NCBI RefSeq assembly: GCF_052056915.1
Contig: NZ_CP195119.1
Span: forward strand, 1,116,001-1,180,000
Reading direction: 5' to 3'
Length of the DNA stretch: 64,000 nucleotides
Source: MTP4 sp052056915
GTDB taxonomy: Archaea; Halobacteriota; Methanosarcinia; Methanosarcinales; Methanosarcinaceae
This document shows, one piece after another, positions 1 to 9,224 of the stretch. The notes beneath the pieces are model-generated. The model saw only the letters and a program-made list of their open reading frames with translations, ran no database searches and was not told where the DNA came from. The translations under genes were made by a program, and so were the position numbers. The stretch's first letter is position 1; each line of letters begins with the position of its first letter.

Positions 1-316
1 CGTAGGTTTCACCGGCTGCATCCAAACACTTCTTGCAGAGCATGGCGTCTTCAGTCATGACACCTTTTGAGAAGTTGGGGATATGCAGTTCCACGGGGTA
101 GAGGTCGGTTTTTGTCCCGCAGAGTTTGCATTTGCCGGGGGTACCTGCAAGTTCTTCTTTTTCCACTTTTACGCGGGTTTTGTCGGCGGATTCGAGACAG
201 TTCTCGCAGAGGCCTGTCCAGACTCCTTCGGGGTAGGCGAATTTGAGGAGGGGGCGGAAAACCCGCACCGGGTTTACGGTGGGGATTCCGCGTCCGCATA
301 GATCACAGTCTGCCAT
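1..316 (-). CDS. fpoO: F420H2 dehydrogenase subunit FpoO (3' end outside window)
   Basis: Last gene of the fpo operon, read from the ATG at 316 down to the window edge, giving 105 codons without a stop. The protein begins MADCDLCGRGIPTVNPVR and carries several CxxC pairs (CDLC near residue 4, CENC near 38, CKLC near 65, CKKC near 94), consistent with metal or Fe-S binding. FpoO is a small cytoplasmic-side protein found only in methanosarcinal Fpo and has no counterpart in bacterial complex I; its exact role is not established. It starts 26 bases after the fpoN stop, behind an AAGGAGGAAA ribosome binding site. Confidence 0.9.
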   Translation of the reverse strand, partial: MADCDLCGRGIPTVNPVRVFRPLLKFAYPEGVWTGLCENCLESADKTRVKVEKEELAGTPGKCKLCGTKTDLYPVELHIPNFSKGVMTEDAMLCKKCLDAAGETY

Positions 317-341
317 ATCTTTTCCTCCTTATTTTATCTCC

Positions 342-1787
342 TTAGACCAGTACACTTGCTGCTTCGAGAGCCCACTGCACGAAGGGTTCGGGCCAGATTC
401 CGATTACCAGTACGCCTGCCACTGCGAGCAGGAGAGCGAGGGCATACGGGAAGGGAGTTCCGATCTTTTCGCCTTCAGGGGGCAGGAAGTACATGTACTT
501 CACGAGCCGTGCGTAGTAGAACAGGGAAAGGGCACTGTTCAGGATGGCGATCACAGCCAGCCAGGTCATGCCTGCCTGAATGGTCGAGGAGAAGAGCACG
601 AACTTGGCCATGAAACCGGCTGTTGGCGGGATTCCTGCAAGGGCAAAGACAAAGACCATCATTGCAAAGGCAGCGATTGGCATTCTCTTGCCAAGGCCCC
701 TGAAGCTGTCAAGGTGGTCGGGGACTTCCAGGTTGCCTCTCTTTTCAGAGGTCACCATCCAGACCACGGCACCGGCTGCTATGAATGCGCCTGCCTTCAT
801 GAAGGCGTGGGCAAGGGCATAGAGGATGCCGCCTGCAAGAGCCATTGGGGTCATGACCACGAAAGCCATTGCAATGTATCCTGCCTGGGCAAGGGATGAG
901 TAGGCAAGCATTCGCTTGACACTGGTCTGAGACACTGCGACCACGTTTCCGAAGGTCATGGTGACAACAGCCAGGATCGTGAAGGCGAGCTGCCAGTCAG
1001 GCTGGAGGGCGATGAGAGCCACGATAAAGATCCTGAAGGCTGCCACGAAGCCCATCTTTTTGGAACCTGCCGCAAGGAGGGCGGACACAACAGAGGGGGA
1101 ACCCTGGTAGGTATCCGGAGCCCACATGTGGAAGGGCACAAGCGCCATCTTGAAGCCGAAACCTGCAATCAGCAGGACCACTGCCACAAGCCCGATCGGG
1201 TTGTCCACCAGAAGGCCGCAGTTTGCAGCGATCAGGGGGATGCTGGTCGTGCCGGTTGCTCCGTAGACGTAGGTAAGCCCGAAGAGCATCAGGGCAGCTG
1301 AGACCGAGCCAATCACGAAGTACTTCATGGAGGCTTCAAGGGACCTCGGGTTCTGCTTCTCGTAGCCTGCAAGGGCGTAGGTTGCAAGACTTGCAAGTTC
1401 GAAGGCGCAGAAGAGCACGATCAGGTCGTTGGCCGAAGCCACGAACATCATGCCGAAGGTTGCAAAGAGCACCAGGGCATAGAACTCTTCGGTGTGCTCG
1501 CTGTCCTCGTTATACTTAATGGCAGCTACCGAGACCAGCAGGGCGACTGCCAGGAAGACCAGCTTGAAGAACTGGGAAAGGGCATCGATACTGACCGTTC
1601 CCGAGAACATCACCGCTTCGGTCCCGAAGCTTGCGACCGTAAGACCGAGAGCAGCCAGGACACCGAAAGTTGCCAGGTAGCCGAGCATGTTCTTGGCCTG
1701 GGGGGACATGAAAATCCCCGTGACCAGAACAAAGAGGCCGGTAACCGCAATTGCGATTTCAGGTGCAAGTAACATAAGGTTTACCAT
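342..1787 (-). CDS. fpoN: F420H2 dehydrogenase membrane subunit FpoN
   Basis: Proton-translocating antiporter-like subunit, homologous to NuoN of complex I. The 481-residue protein is hydrophobic throughout with about 14 predicted membrane helices. The family signature is visible mid-protein as FGFKMALVPFHMWAPDTYQG followed by SPSVVSALLAAGSKKMG, which includes the lysines and proline-broken helix typical of these pumps. It acts in the cytoplasmic membrane, coupling F420H2 oxidation and methanophenazine reduction to proton export. It starts 3 bases after the fpoM stop, so it is almost certainly co-transcribed and translationally coupled. Confidence 0.96.
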   Translation of the reverse strand: MVNLMLLAPEIAIAVTGLFVLVTGIFMSPQAKNMLGYLATFGVLAALGLTVASFGTEAVMFSGTVSIDALSQFFKLVFLAVALLVSVAAIKYNEDSEHTEEFYALVLFATFGMMFVASANDLIVLFCAFELASLATYALAGYEKQNPRSLEASMKYFVIGSVSAALMLFGLTYVYGATGTTSIPLIAANCGLLVDNPIGLVAVVLLIAGFGFKMALVPFHMWAPDTYQGSPSVVSALLAAGSKKMGFVAAFRIFIVALIALQPDWQLAFTILAVVTMTFGNVVAVSQTSVKRMLAYSSLAQAGYIAMAFVVMTPMALAGGILYALAHAFMKAGAFIAAGAVVWMVTSEKRGNLEVPDHLDSFRGLGKRMPIAAFAMMVFVFALAGIPPTAGFMAKFVLFSSTIQAGMTWLAVIAILNSALSLFYYARLVKYMYFLPPEGEKIGTPFPYALALLLAVAGVLVIGIWPEPFVQWALEAASVLV

Positions 1788-1790
1788 TTT

Positions 1791-3278
1791 TCACACCCCC
1801 GCTGCAGCCGCCAGGCTGACTATTGCTTCCGAATTAGTAATCATCATATCAAGCACCGGACTCGGGTTCAGGCCGAAGTAGAGCACCAGGAGGGCGATCA
1901 CGGCCATGGAAAAGACCTGGAGGGAGTTGATGTCCTTCACGTCCCCGAGCTTCTCATTATACACTCCGAACATTGCCCGCTGCATTGCCCAGAGGTGATA
2001 GCCAGCGGTAATCACGATTGCCAGGAGAGCTATCACCACAAAGCCAGGCAGGTTCGCGAAAGTGAAGGTCAACACCAGGAACTCGGCAATGAAACCGGTC
2101 AGCCCGGGAAGGCCAAGCGAAGCCATGAAAGCAAGCATCATGATAACTGTCAGCTTTGGCATCTTCTGGGCAAGCCCGCCAAGGTCGTTGATGATCCTTG
2201 TCCCTGCACTGCTGTGGATGGCGCCTGCCGACATAAACAGGATTGCCATAATCAGCCCGTGAGAGAACTGCTGGAACATTGCGCCTGAGACCGAAAGGGC
2301 GACGAGGCCTGCAGCACCGAGGGTCACGTACCCCATGTGGCTCACACTGGAGTAGGCGATCATGCGCTTGAGATCCTTTTGCCTGAGCGCCAGGAGAGCT
2401 CCGTAAAGGATGCTGACCGACCCGAGCAAGCCCATCAGAGCAATGAGCAGGTCAGGGCTGCCTGCGTTCGGGAGCATGGGGAGCATGATCCTGAAGAGCC
2501 CGTACCCTCCGATCTTGAGCAGGACAAAAAGCACGCTGCCTGCGGTGGGGGCTTCGGAATAGGCATCCGGAAGCCAGGAGTGGAAGGGGAAGGACGGGAT
2601 TTTTGCCAGGAACCCGAAGAGAAGCGCCAGGAAGATGGCGTCTTTCAGCATTCCGGACTCGAAGAACTGGTACTGGGAGATCAGTTCCCTGATGTCAAAG
2701 GTGGGCACTCCGGTCTGCTGCCAGGAGGCATAGAAGATCCCGAAGATCCCGAGGAGCATCACCAGGGAGGCCACATGCGTGTAAATGAAGAACTTGTAGG
2801 ACGCATGAGCCCGCTTTTCTCCTCCCCAGATGTTCACCATGAAGAAGAGGGGGATCAGGGTGAGTTCCCAGAAGATGTAGAACATGAAGAAGTCAAGGGA
2901 CACGAAGACCCCTATAACTGCTGCCTGCATGGCAAGGATCAGCCCGTAGAACCTGTTAGGGGCTTCTCTGTCCTCGCTCCAGGAATAAACAACAAGCAGC
3001 GGAATTACTATCGCATTCAGGAGGATCAGGGGCATGGAAATGCCGTCAATCCCCACGGTGTAACTGATCCCGAGGGAAGGAATCCACTCCATCGACTCAA
3101 AGAACTGCATGGCAGCCGTGCTGCTGTCAAAGTTCATGTAGGCGTAGAGGGTGATCCCAAGCGTTACAAGCGAACCGAGCAGGCCCATTCCTGCAGCCTG
3201 TTCTTTCGTTTTTGTGAAAAAGGTCACTGCTGCAAAAATCAGCGGCACCAGAATCAGCAACGATGCTACCGGCAGCAT
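1791..3278 (-). CDS. fpoM: F420H2 dehydrogenase membrane subunit FpoM
   Basis: NuoM-type antiporter-like subunit of the Fpo proton pump, 495 residues and about 14 membrane helices. Family motifs are clear: FYIFWELTLIPLFFMVNIWG with the helix-5 glutamate, then FLAKIPSFPFHSWLPDAYSE and the KDLKRMIAYSSVSHMGY region. The start codon shares a base with the fpoL stop at 3278. NuoL, NuoM and NuoN homologues lie in order here as in bacterial nuo operons. Confidence 0.96.
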   Translation of the reverse strand: MLPVASLLILVPLIFAAVTFFTKTKEQAAGMGLLGSLVTLGITLYAYMNFDSSTAAMQFFESMEWIPSLGISYTVGIDGISMPLILLNAIVIPLLVVYSWSEDREAPNRFYGLILAMQAAVIGVFVSLDFFMFYIFWELTLIPLFFMVNIWGGEKRAHASYKFFIYTHVASLVMLLGIFGIFYASWQQTGVPTFDIRELISQYQFFESGMLKDAIFLALLFGFLAKIPSFPFHSWLPDAYSEAPTAGSVLFVLLKIGGYGLFRIMLPMLPNAGSPDLLIALMGLLGSVSILYGALLALRQKDLKRMIAYSSVSHMGYVTLGAAGLVALSVSGAMFQQFSHGLIMAILFMSAGAIHSSAGTRIINDLGGLAQKMPKLTVIMMLAFMASLGLPGLTGFIAEFLVLTFTFANLPGFVVIALLAIVITAGYHLWAMQRAMFGVYNEKLGDVKDINSLQVFSMAVIALLVLYFGLNPSPVLDMMITNSEAIVSLAAAAGV

Positions 3279-5287
3279 TAGAGCACCTCCATTATCAACT
3301 TAACAAGTATTATCAACAGGCCCACACCCGCAATCACGACGGTTGCATAGGTCTGCACGACCCCTGTCTGCACCCGCCTGAGTGCATCGGCTGCTGCGAC
3401 TGTGACGATTCCGATTGCTTCCACAATGCTGTCAATAATCACGTCAACTACCTGTCCCAGGAAGGCTACAATGCCGTAGACCACACCGATTGAGAAGAAT
3501 TCAGTGAAGATCTCGTGCTGGTAGTAGCGCTTGTAGAGCAGCTTGTAGACAGGGTTCTTCATAGAAGCCACAGCTCCGAGGTCCACTGCCTTGAGGTAGT
3601 AGAGCACGAAGGAAATCCCGAGGCCTGCAAGGGCAATAATCACCGGCATCCAGAGGATAAGGAGCGGCTCGTGCCCTGCGGCATGGACAATTTCGTTTCC
3701 TCCAAGCCCTGCAAGGCTTCCGATGTCCACATTTACAAAACTGTTTGTAAAGGTTTCCTCAAGGAACCCCATGAAACCTGTCCTGGTAAGCCCACCGAAG
3801 ACAAGCGCAAGGACTGCCAGGATGCTGAGCGGAATGGTCATCACGGACGGAGACTCGTGCCCGCCGTAGTTGCTCCTTGGCTTTCCTGCAAAGGTCATGA
3901 AGATCAGCCTGAAGATGTAGACTGCGGTCAGGAGCGCGGCCACTATTGAGAAAATGTAGGGAATCCAGTTGCCGCTGTGTTCTCCAAGCAGGTAAGCGTT
4001 CTCGATTATTGGGTCCTTGGAGAAGAAACCGCTTGTCCCGATTGAAGTCCCCGGAATCCCGAAACCTGCAAGGGAAAGGGCTGCAGCGGTCATTGTAGCT
4101 GCGGTTATCGGCATGACTTTCGCAACGCCTCCGAGTTCCCTCATGTCGTGGGTGCCCACTGCGTGGATCACACTTCCGGCACAGAGGAAGAGAAGCGCCT
4201 TGAAGAATGCGTGGTTGATCAGGTGGAAGAGGGACACGCCCACTGCCTCAAGCCCGACCGCTGCACCCAGACCCAGGGCCAGCATCATATACCCGAGCTG
4301 GCTGATGGTTGAAAAGGCAAGCACACGCTTGAGGTCGTTCATCACAATGCCCATGGTGGCTGCAAAGAGAGCTGTAAAGCCTCCGAAGTAGGCAACTACC
4401 ATCAAAGAGTCGGGAGCTGCAATAAACATCGGGAAGGTCCTTGCGACCAGGTAGACCCCCGCAGTAACCATTGTTGCTGCATGGATGAGGGCTGAAACGG
4501 TTGTCGGGCCTTCCATTGCGTCAGGCAGCCACACATGGAGCGGGAACTGCCCGGATTTTCCTACTGCGCCTCCGAAGAAGAGCAGAGTAATAATAGTAAG
4601 GTGGCTCACTTCAAAGCCGAGGAAGTTTGCCTGCATAGCCGAGAGTTCCGGGATATAGCTGAAGATCTCGTCAAAGCGGAGCAGGTATACCCCTTCGGTG
4701 AACCCGCCTGCAAGCTTCAGAAGGTCGGCGGTGAGCACGATAATTCCTGTAAGGAACATCACATCTCCGATCCTGGTGGTCAGGAAAGCTTTCTTGGCTG
4801 CGGATGCTGCCGAGGGTTTTGCAAACCAGAACCCGATCAGGAGATAGGAACAGAGCCCCACCAGTTCCCAGGAAACGAAAAGCTGCAGGATGTTGTCCGA
4901 AAGGATCAGGGACAGCATTGCCGCGGTGAAAAGAGCGGTTTCTGCAAAGTACCTGGGTTTAGCAGGGTCGTGGGACATGTAGCCCACTGCATAGATGTGG
5001 ATCAGCAGGCTCACAAAGGAGACCATGCAGAGCATGACTGCAGCCAGGGGGTCTATTAATACTCCCAGGTTTAGCACTGCAAACCACGAAACGGACTGGC
5101 TGACAACCTCTTCCGGGTTTGCCAGCAGGCCCAGGGTAATCATTAAAGAGATTACAAAGGAGGCGGCAATGGCTGCTATCGGAATAATTGCCCCTCCCGA
5201 GGGCAACTTCTTCCCGAAGAAGAAGGTGATTACAAACGCAAGTGCCGGAAGCACCGGGATCAAAAATGCAAGTTCTTCCAGTGCCAT
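3278..5287 (-). CDS. fpoL: F420H2 dehydrogenase membrane subunit FpoL
   Basis: NuoL-type antiporter-like subunit, 669 residues from the chosen start. Motifs include LFVSWELVGLCSYLLIGFWF, GKSGQFPLHVWLPDAMEGPT and ALIHAATMVTAGVYLVAR, all diagnostic of NuoL. The C-terminal part after about residue 500 matches the extra amphipathic helix and final membrane anchor that NuoL has beyond NuoM and NuoN. I chose the ATG at 5287 (MALEELAFL), which has an AGGTGG ribosome binding site overlapping the end of fpoK; a GTG at 5296 is possible but would lack that spacing. Confidence 0.95.
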   Translation of the reverse strand: MALEELAFLIPVLPALAFVITFFFGKKLPSGGAIIPIAAIAASFVISLMITLGLLANPEEVVSQSVSWFAVLNLGVLIDPLAAVMLCMVSFVSLLIHIYAVGYMSHDPAKPRYFAETALFTAAMLSLILSDNILQLFVSWELVGLCSYLLIGFWFAKPSAASAAKKAFLTTRIGDVMFLTGIIVLTADLLKLAGGFTEGVYLLRFDEIFSYIPELSAMQANFLGFEVSHLTIITLLFFGGAVGKSGQFPLHVWLPDAMEGPTTVSALIHAATMVTAGVYLVARTFPMFIAAPDSLMVVAYFGGFTALFAATMGIVMNDLKRVLAFSTISQLGYMMLALGLGAAVGLEAVGVSLFHLINHAFFKALLFLCAGSVIHAVGTHDMRELGGVAKVMPITAATMTAAALSLAGFGIPGTSIGTSGFFSKDPIIENAYLLGEHSGNWIPYIFSIVAALLTAVYIFRLIFMTFAGKPRSNYGGHESPSVMTIPLSILAVLALVFGGLTRTGFMGFLEETFTNSFVNVDIGSLAGLGGNEIVHAAGHEPLLILWMPVIIALAGLGISFVLYYLKAVDLGAVASMKNPVYKLLYKRYYQHEIFTEFFSIGVVYGIVAFLGQVVDVIIDSIVEAIGIVTVAAADALRRVQTGVVQTYATVVIAGVGLLIILVKLIMEVL

Positions 5288-5289
5288 TT

Positions 5290-5592
5290 TTACCACCTCA
5301 GAAGGTTAAGTTCGTCAAGGTTGATCCTGTCATGCATCCTGTAGATTGCCATGAAGATCGCAAACCCGATCGCTGCCTCAGCGGCTGCCAGGGCAATGGA
5401 AAACAGGGCAAAGACCTGTCCGTTCAGGGTATCCGTGTAGCTTGAGAAAGCCACAAGGTTCAGGTTTGCGGAGTTGAGCATGAGTTCGATGCACATGATC
5501 AGCCTGATACCGCTTTTATGCGTCATTACGCCGTAGAGCCCGATAGAGAAAAGCAGGGCTGCAAGGCCAAGGTAAAAGTTTAAGGGAATCAT
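5290..5592 (-). CDS. fpoK: F420H2 dehydrogenase membrane subunit FpoK
   Basis: NuoK homologue of 100 residues with three membrane helices. The second helix contains CIELMLNSANLNLVAF, carrying the conserved membrane glutamate of the NuoK proton channel, and the third contains a second acidic position in AAAEAAIGFAIF. Its ATG overlaps the fpoJ2 stop by four bases (ATGA), indicating coupled translation. Confidence 0.95.
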   Translation of the reverse strand: MIPLNFYLGLAALLFSIGLYGVMTHKSGIRLIMCIELMLNSANLNLVAFSSYTDTLNGQVFALFSIALAAAEAAIGFAIFMAIYRMHDRINLDELNLLRW

Positions 5593-5840
5593 TTGCTGCC
5601 CTCTCCTTTTGCCATATAGATTGCCCCTATCAGGGAGGCTAACAGGACGATTGACATAATCTCGAAGGGAATCACATACTGGGTGAAGATCAGCATCCCC
5701 AGGCCTTCAACGTTACTCGGGTCAGCCGGATTTTCGGGCAGTTCGGACACGGTGTTCCAGGAAGTCCCGAAAGTTCCCAGGACTACAACGGCCAGGAAAA
5801 GCAGGACCACTGCAAGGGCTGCGGGCCGGTTAATCTGCAT
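5589..5840 (-). CDS. fpoJ: F420H2 dehydrogenase subunit FpoJ, C-terminal half
   Basis: Second of two short genes that together correspond to NuoJ. From the chosen ATG at 5840 (MQINRPAAL) it has 83 residues with two membrane helices separated by an external loop containing NPADPSNVEGLG, as in the C-terminal part of NuoJ. An upstream in-frame ATG at 5861 would lengthen it by 7 residues, but the ribosome binding site GGAGGTAG sits 5 to 6 bases before 5840. It overlaps the end of fpoJ1 by 11 bases. Split NuoJ genes are known in Methanosarcina, so this is not read as a recent frameshift. Confidence 0.88.
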   Translation of the reverse strand: MQINRPAALAVVLLFLAVVVLGTFGTSWNTVSELPENPADPSNVEGLGMLIFTQYVIPFEIMSIVLLASLIGAIYMAKGEGSK

Positions 5841-6120
5841 TGGAACTACCTCCGAGTTCACGCTTGGTAAGCATCACGGCAAAGAGGATCAGCACCCCGA
5901 TAGCTCCGATATAGACCAGCACCTGGACAACTCCGAGGAACTGGGCGTTCAAGAGGAGATAGAGCGCTGCCACACCGAACATGCACATGATAAGGGCAAG
6001 CCCGGCTCTCACAACATCCTTTGCGATAACCACAAAGATTGCGAAGAAGACCGTGATTACGGAAAAAAGCCCGAAGGCAGCCATTTCAACAAAGGCTCCG
6101 ATCGTTTCAAGTCCGATCAT
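5830..6120 (-). CDS. fpoJ: F420H2 dehydrogenase subunit FpoJ, N-terminal half
   Basis: First half of a split NuoJ homologue, 96 residues with three membrane helices. The third contains VVQVLVYIGAIGVLILFAVM, the conserved NuoJ helix with the pi-bulge tyrosine and glycine region next to the quinone chamber in complex I. The start overlaps the fpoI stop (ATGA) and the 3' end overlaps fpoJ2 by 11 bases. In the assembled enzyme the two halves should together take the place of one NuoJ subunit. Confidence 0.9.
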   Translation of the reverse strand: MIGLETIGAFVEMAAFGLFSVITVFFAIFVVIAKDVVRAGLALIMCMFGVAALYLLLNAQFLGVVQVLVYIGAIGVLILFAVMLTKRELGGSSNAD

Positions 6121-6527
6121 CTCTCATCACCTTCCGCAATATCGACTTCCCTGGCAAGTTTGTCAGGGGTCATGAGCATGTCTTTGTGAGTCCACTTAAC
6201 AACGCCCTTACAATATTCCTTCCCGCTGGAAAGTGCACCTTTCGGGCACTGGTCAATGCAAAGCCCACAGAAGAGGCAGTGACCGATATCAATTTCCGGG
6301 AACCAGCGCTGTTTTCCACTGCCCGGCGCAATAGGAGCTTTTACGATCCTTATTGCGTTGTTCGGACAGGTGTTGGCACAGATCCCACAGCCAATGCATT
6401 TGCTTTTGTCGAGGATCTGGAGCCCCCTGAACCTGTCAGAAAGCGGACTTTCCACTTCGGGGCACAGCCTGGTTACGCGTTTCTTAGGGATGTTTTTTAG
6501 CGCATATTTGATATTTTTAAGAACCAT
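6117..6527 (-). CDS. fpoI: F420H2 dehydrogenase Fe-S subunit FpoI
   Basis: NuoI-type electron-transfer subunit of 136 residues with two [4Fe-4S] motifs, CIGCGICANTCP and CLFCGLCIDQCP. These clusters carry electrons from the F420H2-oxidising FpoF module towards the FpoB cluster. The start at 6527 (MVLKNIKYALKN) lies 5 bases after the fpoH stop, behind GGGAGTG; a longer frame opening at 6572 would overlap fpoH and has no ribosome binding site. FpoF itself is not in this window, as expected, since it is encoded elsewhere in Methanosarcina. Confidence 0.94.
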   Translation of the reverse strand: MVLKNIKYALKNIPKKRVTRLCPEVESPLSDRFRGLQILDKSKCIGCGICANTCPNNAIRIVKAPIAPGSGKQRWFPEIDIGHCLFCGLCIDQCPKGALSSGKEYCKGVVKWTHKDMLMTPDKLAREVDIAEGDER

Positions 6528-6531
6528 GCTT

Positions 6532-7569
6532 TCACACTCCCAGATAGAGCCCAAGGCCCACTGCCCAGGCAAGGTTCAGAAGGGATAAGGGCAGCAGTCT
6601 TTTCCAGCTCAGGTCTACCACCTGGTCGATCCTGTACCTCGGAACGGCCCATCTCATCATGACGATAGTACACAGGACAAGGGCAGTTTTAAGAAGCAGG
6701 AAACCTGTGGGGGCAATCAGGCCCAGCACCGGGTTGCTTGCAACAAAAGCCGGCACGTTCCAGCCGCCAAGGAAAAGAAGCGCCACAAGGAAAGAGCCCA
6801 GGATCATGTGGATATACTCGGCAAAGAACCCGAGCCCGAAACGCATTCCGCTGTATTCGGTAACCCATCCTGCGACCAGTTCTTCTTCAGACTCGTTCTG
6901 GTCGAAAGGAAGCCTTCCCATATCAGCCATAAGGGCAATAAAGAAAACAACAAATCCGATCGGCTGCAGGAAAATGTTCCAGACAAGCCCCTGGCCCTGA
7001 GCGATTTCCACGATGTTCAGGGACCCGGTCATAACAGCAACACTGATAACCGTAATTCCGAGGGGGACTTCATACCCGACCATCCGGGCAAAGTTCCTGA
7101 AAGCCCCGAGCAGGGAATATTTGTTGTTCGAACCGTAGGACATCATGAAGATCCCAAAGATCGAAATAGAGGACATTGCCTCGATGTAAAGGATACTGAT
7201 ATCCATCTCGGTGACTGCCAGCGGGTATTCGACGCCGCCTATGAAGACCGCTCCCACGGGGATTGCAACAAGCATCAGGAAAACCGAGCTCATCAGGAAA
7301 ATAGGGGCATTGTCGAAAAGAAGGCGGTCAGCGTTCTTCGGCCTCAGGTCTTCTTTAGTAAAGAGCTTGATAGCGTCAGCCACGAGCTGCAGGAGCCCGA
7401 ACTTGCCTACTCTCATAGGGCCGTACCTGAACTGGATGTCGGCTGAGAGTTTACGCTCAATCCAGACCGCACCCATTGCGCCCAGGAAAATGGCACCAAC
7501 AAGAGCAAGGCCCACAACCCCGCGGATCCAGGGAATAAAAGGCACTATTAATTCAGGAATTTCGATCAT
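6532..7569 (-). CDS. fpoH: F420H2 dehydrogenase membrane subunit FpoH
   Basis: NuoH homologue of 345 residues with about 8 membrane helices. It forms the interface between the peripheral arm and the membrane arm and lines the chamber where methanophenazine is reduced. Visible motifs are QFRYGPMRVGKFGLLQLVAD near the N terminus and the acidic loop LPFDQNESEEELVAGW, both typical of NuoH. The ATG at 7569 follows an AGGTGA site spaced 6 bases away that overlaps the fpoD stop; a GTG at 7578 is the alternative. Confidence 0.95.
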   Translation of the reverse strand: MIEIPELIVPFIPWIRGVVGLALVGAIFLGAMGAVWIERKLSADIQFRYGPMRVGKFGLLQLVADAIKLFTKEDLRPKNADRLLFDNAPIFLMSSVFLMLVAIPVGAVFIGGVEYPLAVTEMDISILYIEAMSSISIFGIFMMSYGSNNKYSLLGAFRNFARMVGYEVPLGITVISVAVMTGSLNIVEIAQGQGLVWNIFLQPIGFVVFFIALMADMGRLPFDQNESEEELVAGWVTEYSGMRFGLGFFAEYIHMILGSFLVALLFLGGWNVPAFVASNPVLGLIAPTGFLLLKTALVLCTIVMMRWAVPRYRIDQVVDLSWKRLLPLSLLNLAWAVGLGLYLGV

Positions 7570-7574
7570 TAAAA

Positions 7575-8699
7575 TCACCTGTCCGCTTCACTGGTACATC
7601 CGTCCATACTGCCTGAAATCGCTGCCACATCCGCAACCGTCGTACCTATGATAAGCGGAGGCAGGGCCTGTAGAGTCGGGAAATAAGGTCCTCTTACCTT
7701 TACCCTATGCGGCTTGTCCGAGCCATCGGAGACCATGTACATCCCCATTTCTCCCCTGGGGTCTTCCACCCTGTGGAACACCTCTGCTGGAGGCACTCTC
7801 ATAACAGGAGTCCTCCTGCCATAGGGTGAGTTTACGGGGAAAATCGGCCCGTCAGGGATCCGGTCAAGGCACTGTTCGATGATGTAGATGCTTTCCCGCA
7901 TCTCGTTAAGCCTTACCCGCACCCTTGCAGCGCAGTCCCCTGCGGTCTCGGTGCAGACCTTAAAGTCCAGGTCCTCATAGACAAGGTAGGGCTCGTTCTT
8001 CCGGATATCGAAAGGAACACCCGTTGCCCGGAGCGCAGGCCCGGAAACACCCAGGTTCTTTGCAACATCTGCGGTAAGGATACCCACACCCTCGGCACGT
8101 TCCCTGTAAATAGAGTCCGTCGCAAACATTTCCTCGTAATCGTCAATGACCTTCTTGAGGTTGTTCAGGACAGGAAGGGCTGTTTCCTTGAAGCCTTCGG
8201 GCAGGTCGTCGCGCACTCCTCCGAACTTCAGGTAGGTGTGGGTGACCCGGGCTCCGGTAACCATGTCGATAAGAGTCAGGATATCTTCCCTTTCCTTAAT
8301 CGTGTACATGAACATGGAAACAAAGCCGATGAATTCCCCGTACTCTCCCATGCCGAGCAGGTGGCTCTGCAGCCTGGAAAGTTCCTCTATAATGACCCTG
8401 ATATACTGGGCCCTTTCGGGAACCTCGATTCCTGCAAGTTTTTCCACACAGCCTACAAAACATTCCTCGTTAGTCAGGGCTACCAGGTAGCAGATCCTGT
8501 CCACGATAGGGATTCCCTGGAGGTAGGTCTTGCTTTCCAGGATTTTTTCAATACCTTTGTGAATGTAACCCAGTTCCACATCAGCATCCACCACGGTTTC
8601 CCCTTTCAGCCTCAGGTTCAGTCTGAAAGGTCCGGGCTGCATAGGATGCTGGGGGCCCAGGTGTACGATCATCTCATTAGGTCCAACCATTTCTTCCAT
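7575..8699 (-). CDS. fpoD: F420H2 dehydrogenase subunit FpoD
   Basis: NuoD (49-kDa) homologue of 374 residues, related to the large subunit of [NiFe] hydrogenases but without a nickel site. Landmarks are VHLGPQHPMQPGPFRLNL near residue 12, with the histidine hairpin loop that in complex I contacts the quinone, DVELGYIHKGIEKILE, and a C terminus ending GSMDGCTSEADR. It sits in the peripheral arm beside the FpoB cluster. It begins 11 bases after fpoC behind AGGGGTGA. Confidence 0.96.
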   Translation of the reverse strand: MEEMVGPNEMIVHLGPQHPMQPGPFRLNLRLKGETVVDADVELGYIHKGIEKILESKTYLQGIPIVDRICYLVALTNEECFVGCVEKLAGIEVPERAQYIRVIIEELSRLQSHLLGMGEYGEFIGFVSMFMYTIKEREDILTLIDMVTGARVTHTYLKFGGVRDDLPEGFKETALPVLNNLKKVIDDYEEMFATDSIYRERAEGVGILTADVAKNLGVSGPALRATGVPFDIRKNEPYLVYEDLDFKVCTETAGDCAARVRVRLNEMRESIYIIEQCLDRIPDGPIFPVNSPYGRRTPVMRVPPAEVFHRVEDPRGEMGMYMVSDGSDKPHRVKVRGPYFPTLQALPPLIIGTTVADVAAISGSMDGCTSEADR

Positions 8700-8709
8700 T
8701 TTTCACCCC

Positions 8710-9186
8710 TCACACAAGGTTTCTGGCTGTCTTGTTCGGGAAACCCTCGTAGTCTTTCCTGAGAGGCCACTCGCCCAGCATCTCTTCAGGAAGCACCAGG
8801 GGCCTTAAGTCAGGGTGGTTTTTGAACATGACCCCGTAGAGTTCGTAGGTTTCTCGCTCGTACCAGTTTGCGTTCCAGTAGACCGGCACGACTGACTCGA
8901 TTTCCGGGTTTTCCCGGGGAAGTTTTGCCTTCAGCATAAGGACCACAGGGTGCTCATATGAAGCGATGTGGTAGACAACTTCGATTTCCCCACGCTTCGG
9001 ATAGTCAACTCCGCAGACGCTGCAGAGGTGGTCAAAATGAAGGGAATCCTTAAGGTACTGGCAGGTTTCCTTTGCCTTTTCCGCAGCCACGTATGCCCTT
9101 ACGCGAATTTCGGATTCGACCTCGGATTCGGAAATTGCCTCCGGAAATTCACTGGTCAGTGATTCGATAATTGTTCTGGCATCCAT
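8710..9186 (-). CDS. fpoC: F420H2 dehydrogenase subunit FpoC
   Basis: NuoC (30-kDa) homologue of 158 residues, a cytoplasmic structural subunit of the peripheral arm. The family segment is near the C terminus: NWYERETYELYGVMFKNHPD followed by LRPLVLPEEMLGEWPLRKDY, the classical complex I 30-kDa signature. It is separated from fpoB by 38 bases containing a GAGGGAAAATA site. Confidence 0.94.
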   Translation of the reverse strand: MDARTIIESLTSEFPEAISESEVESEIRVRAYVAAEKAKETCQYLKDSLHFDHLCSVCGVDYPKRGEIEVVYHIASYEHPVVLMLKAKLPRENPEIESVVPVYWNANWYERETYELYGVMFKNHPDLRPLVLPEEMLGEWPLRKDYEGFPNKTARNLV

Positions 9187-9224
9187 TATTTTCCCTCGAA
9201 TAATTCAAAACCGTTAGAAAAACC

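Noticed and set aside
51..299. 82-codon minus-strand frame in the fpoO region
   Set aside because: Out of frame with the CxxC-containing FpoO reading frame that starts at 316 and runs off the window edge.
2337..3281. 314-codon plus-strand frame opposite fpoM
   Set aside because: Antisense shadow of a well-conserved membrane subunit; highly charged, no motif.
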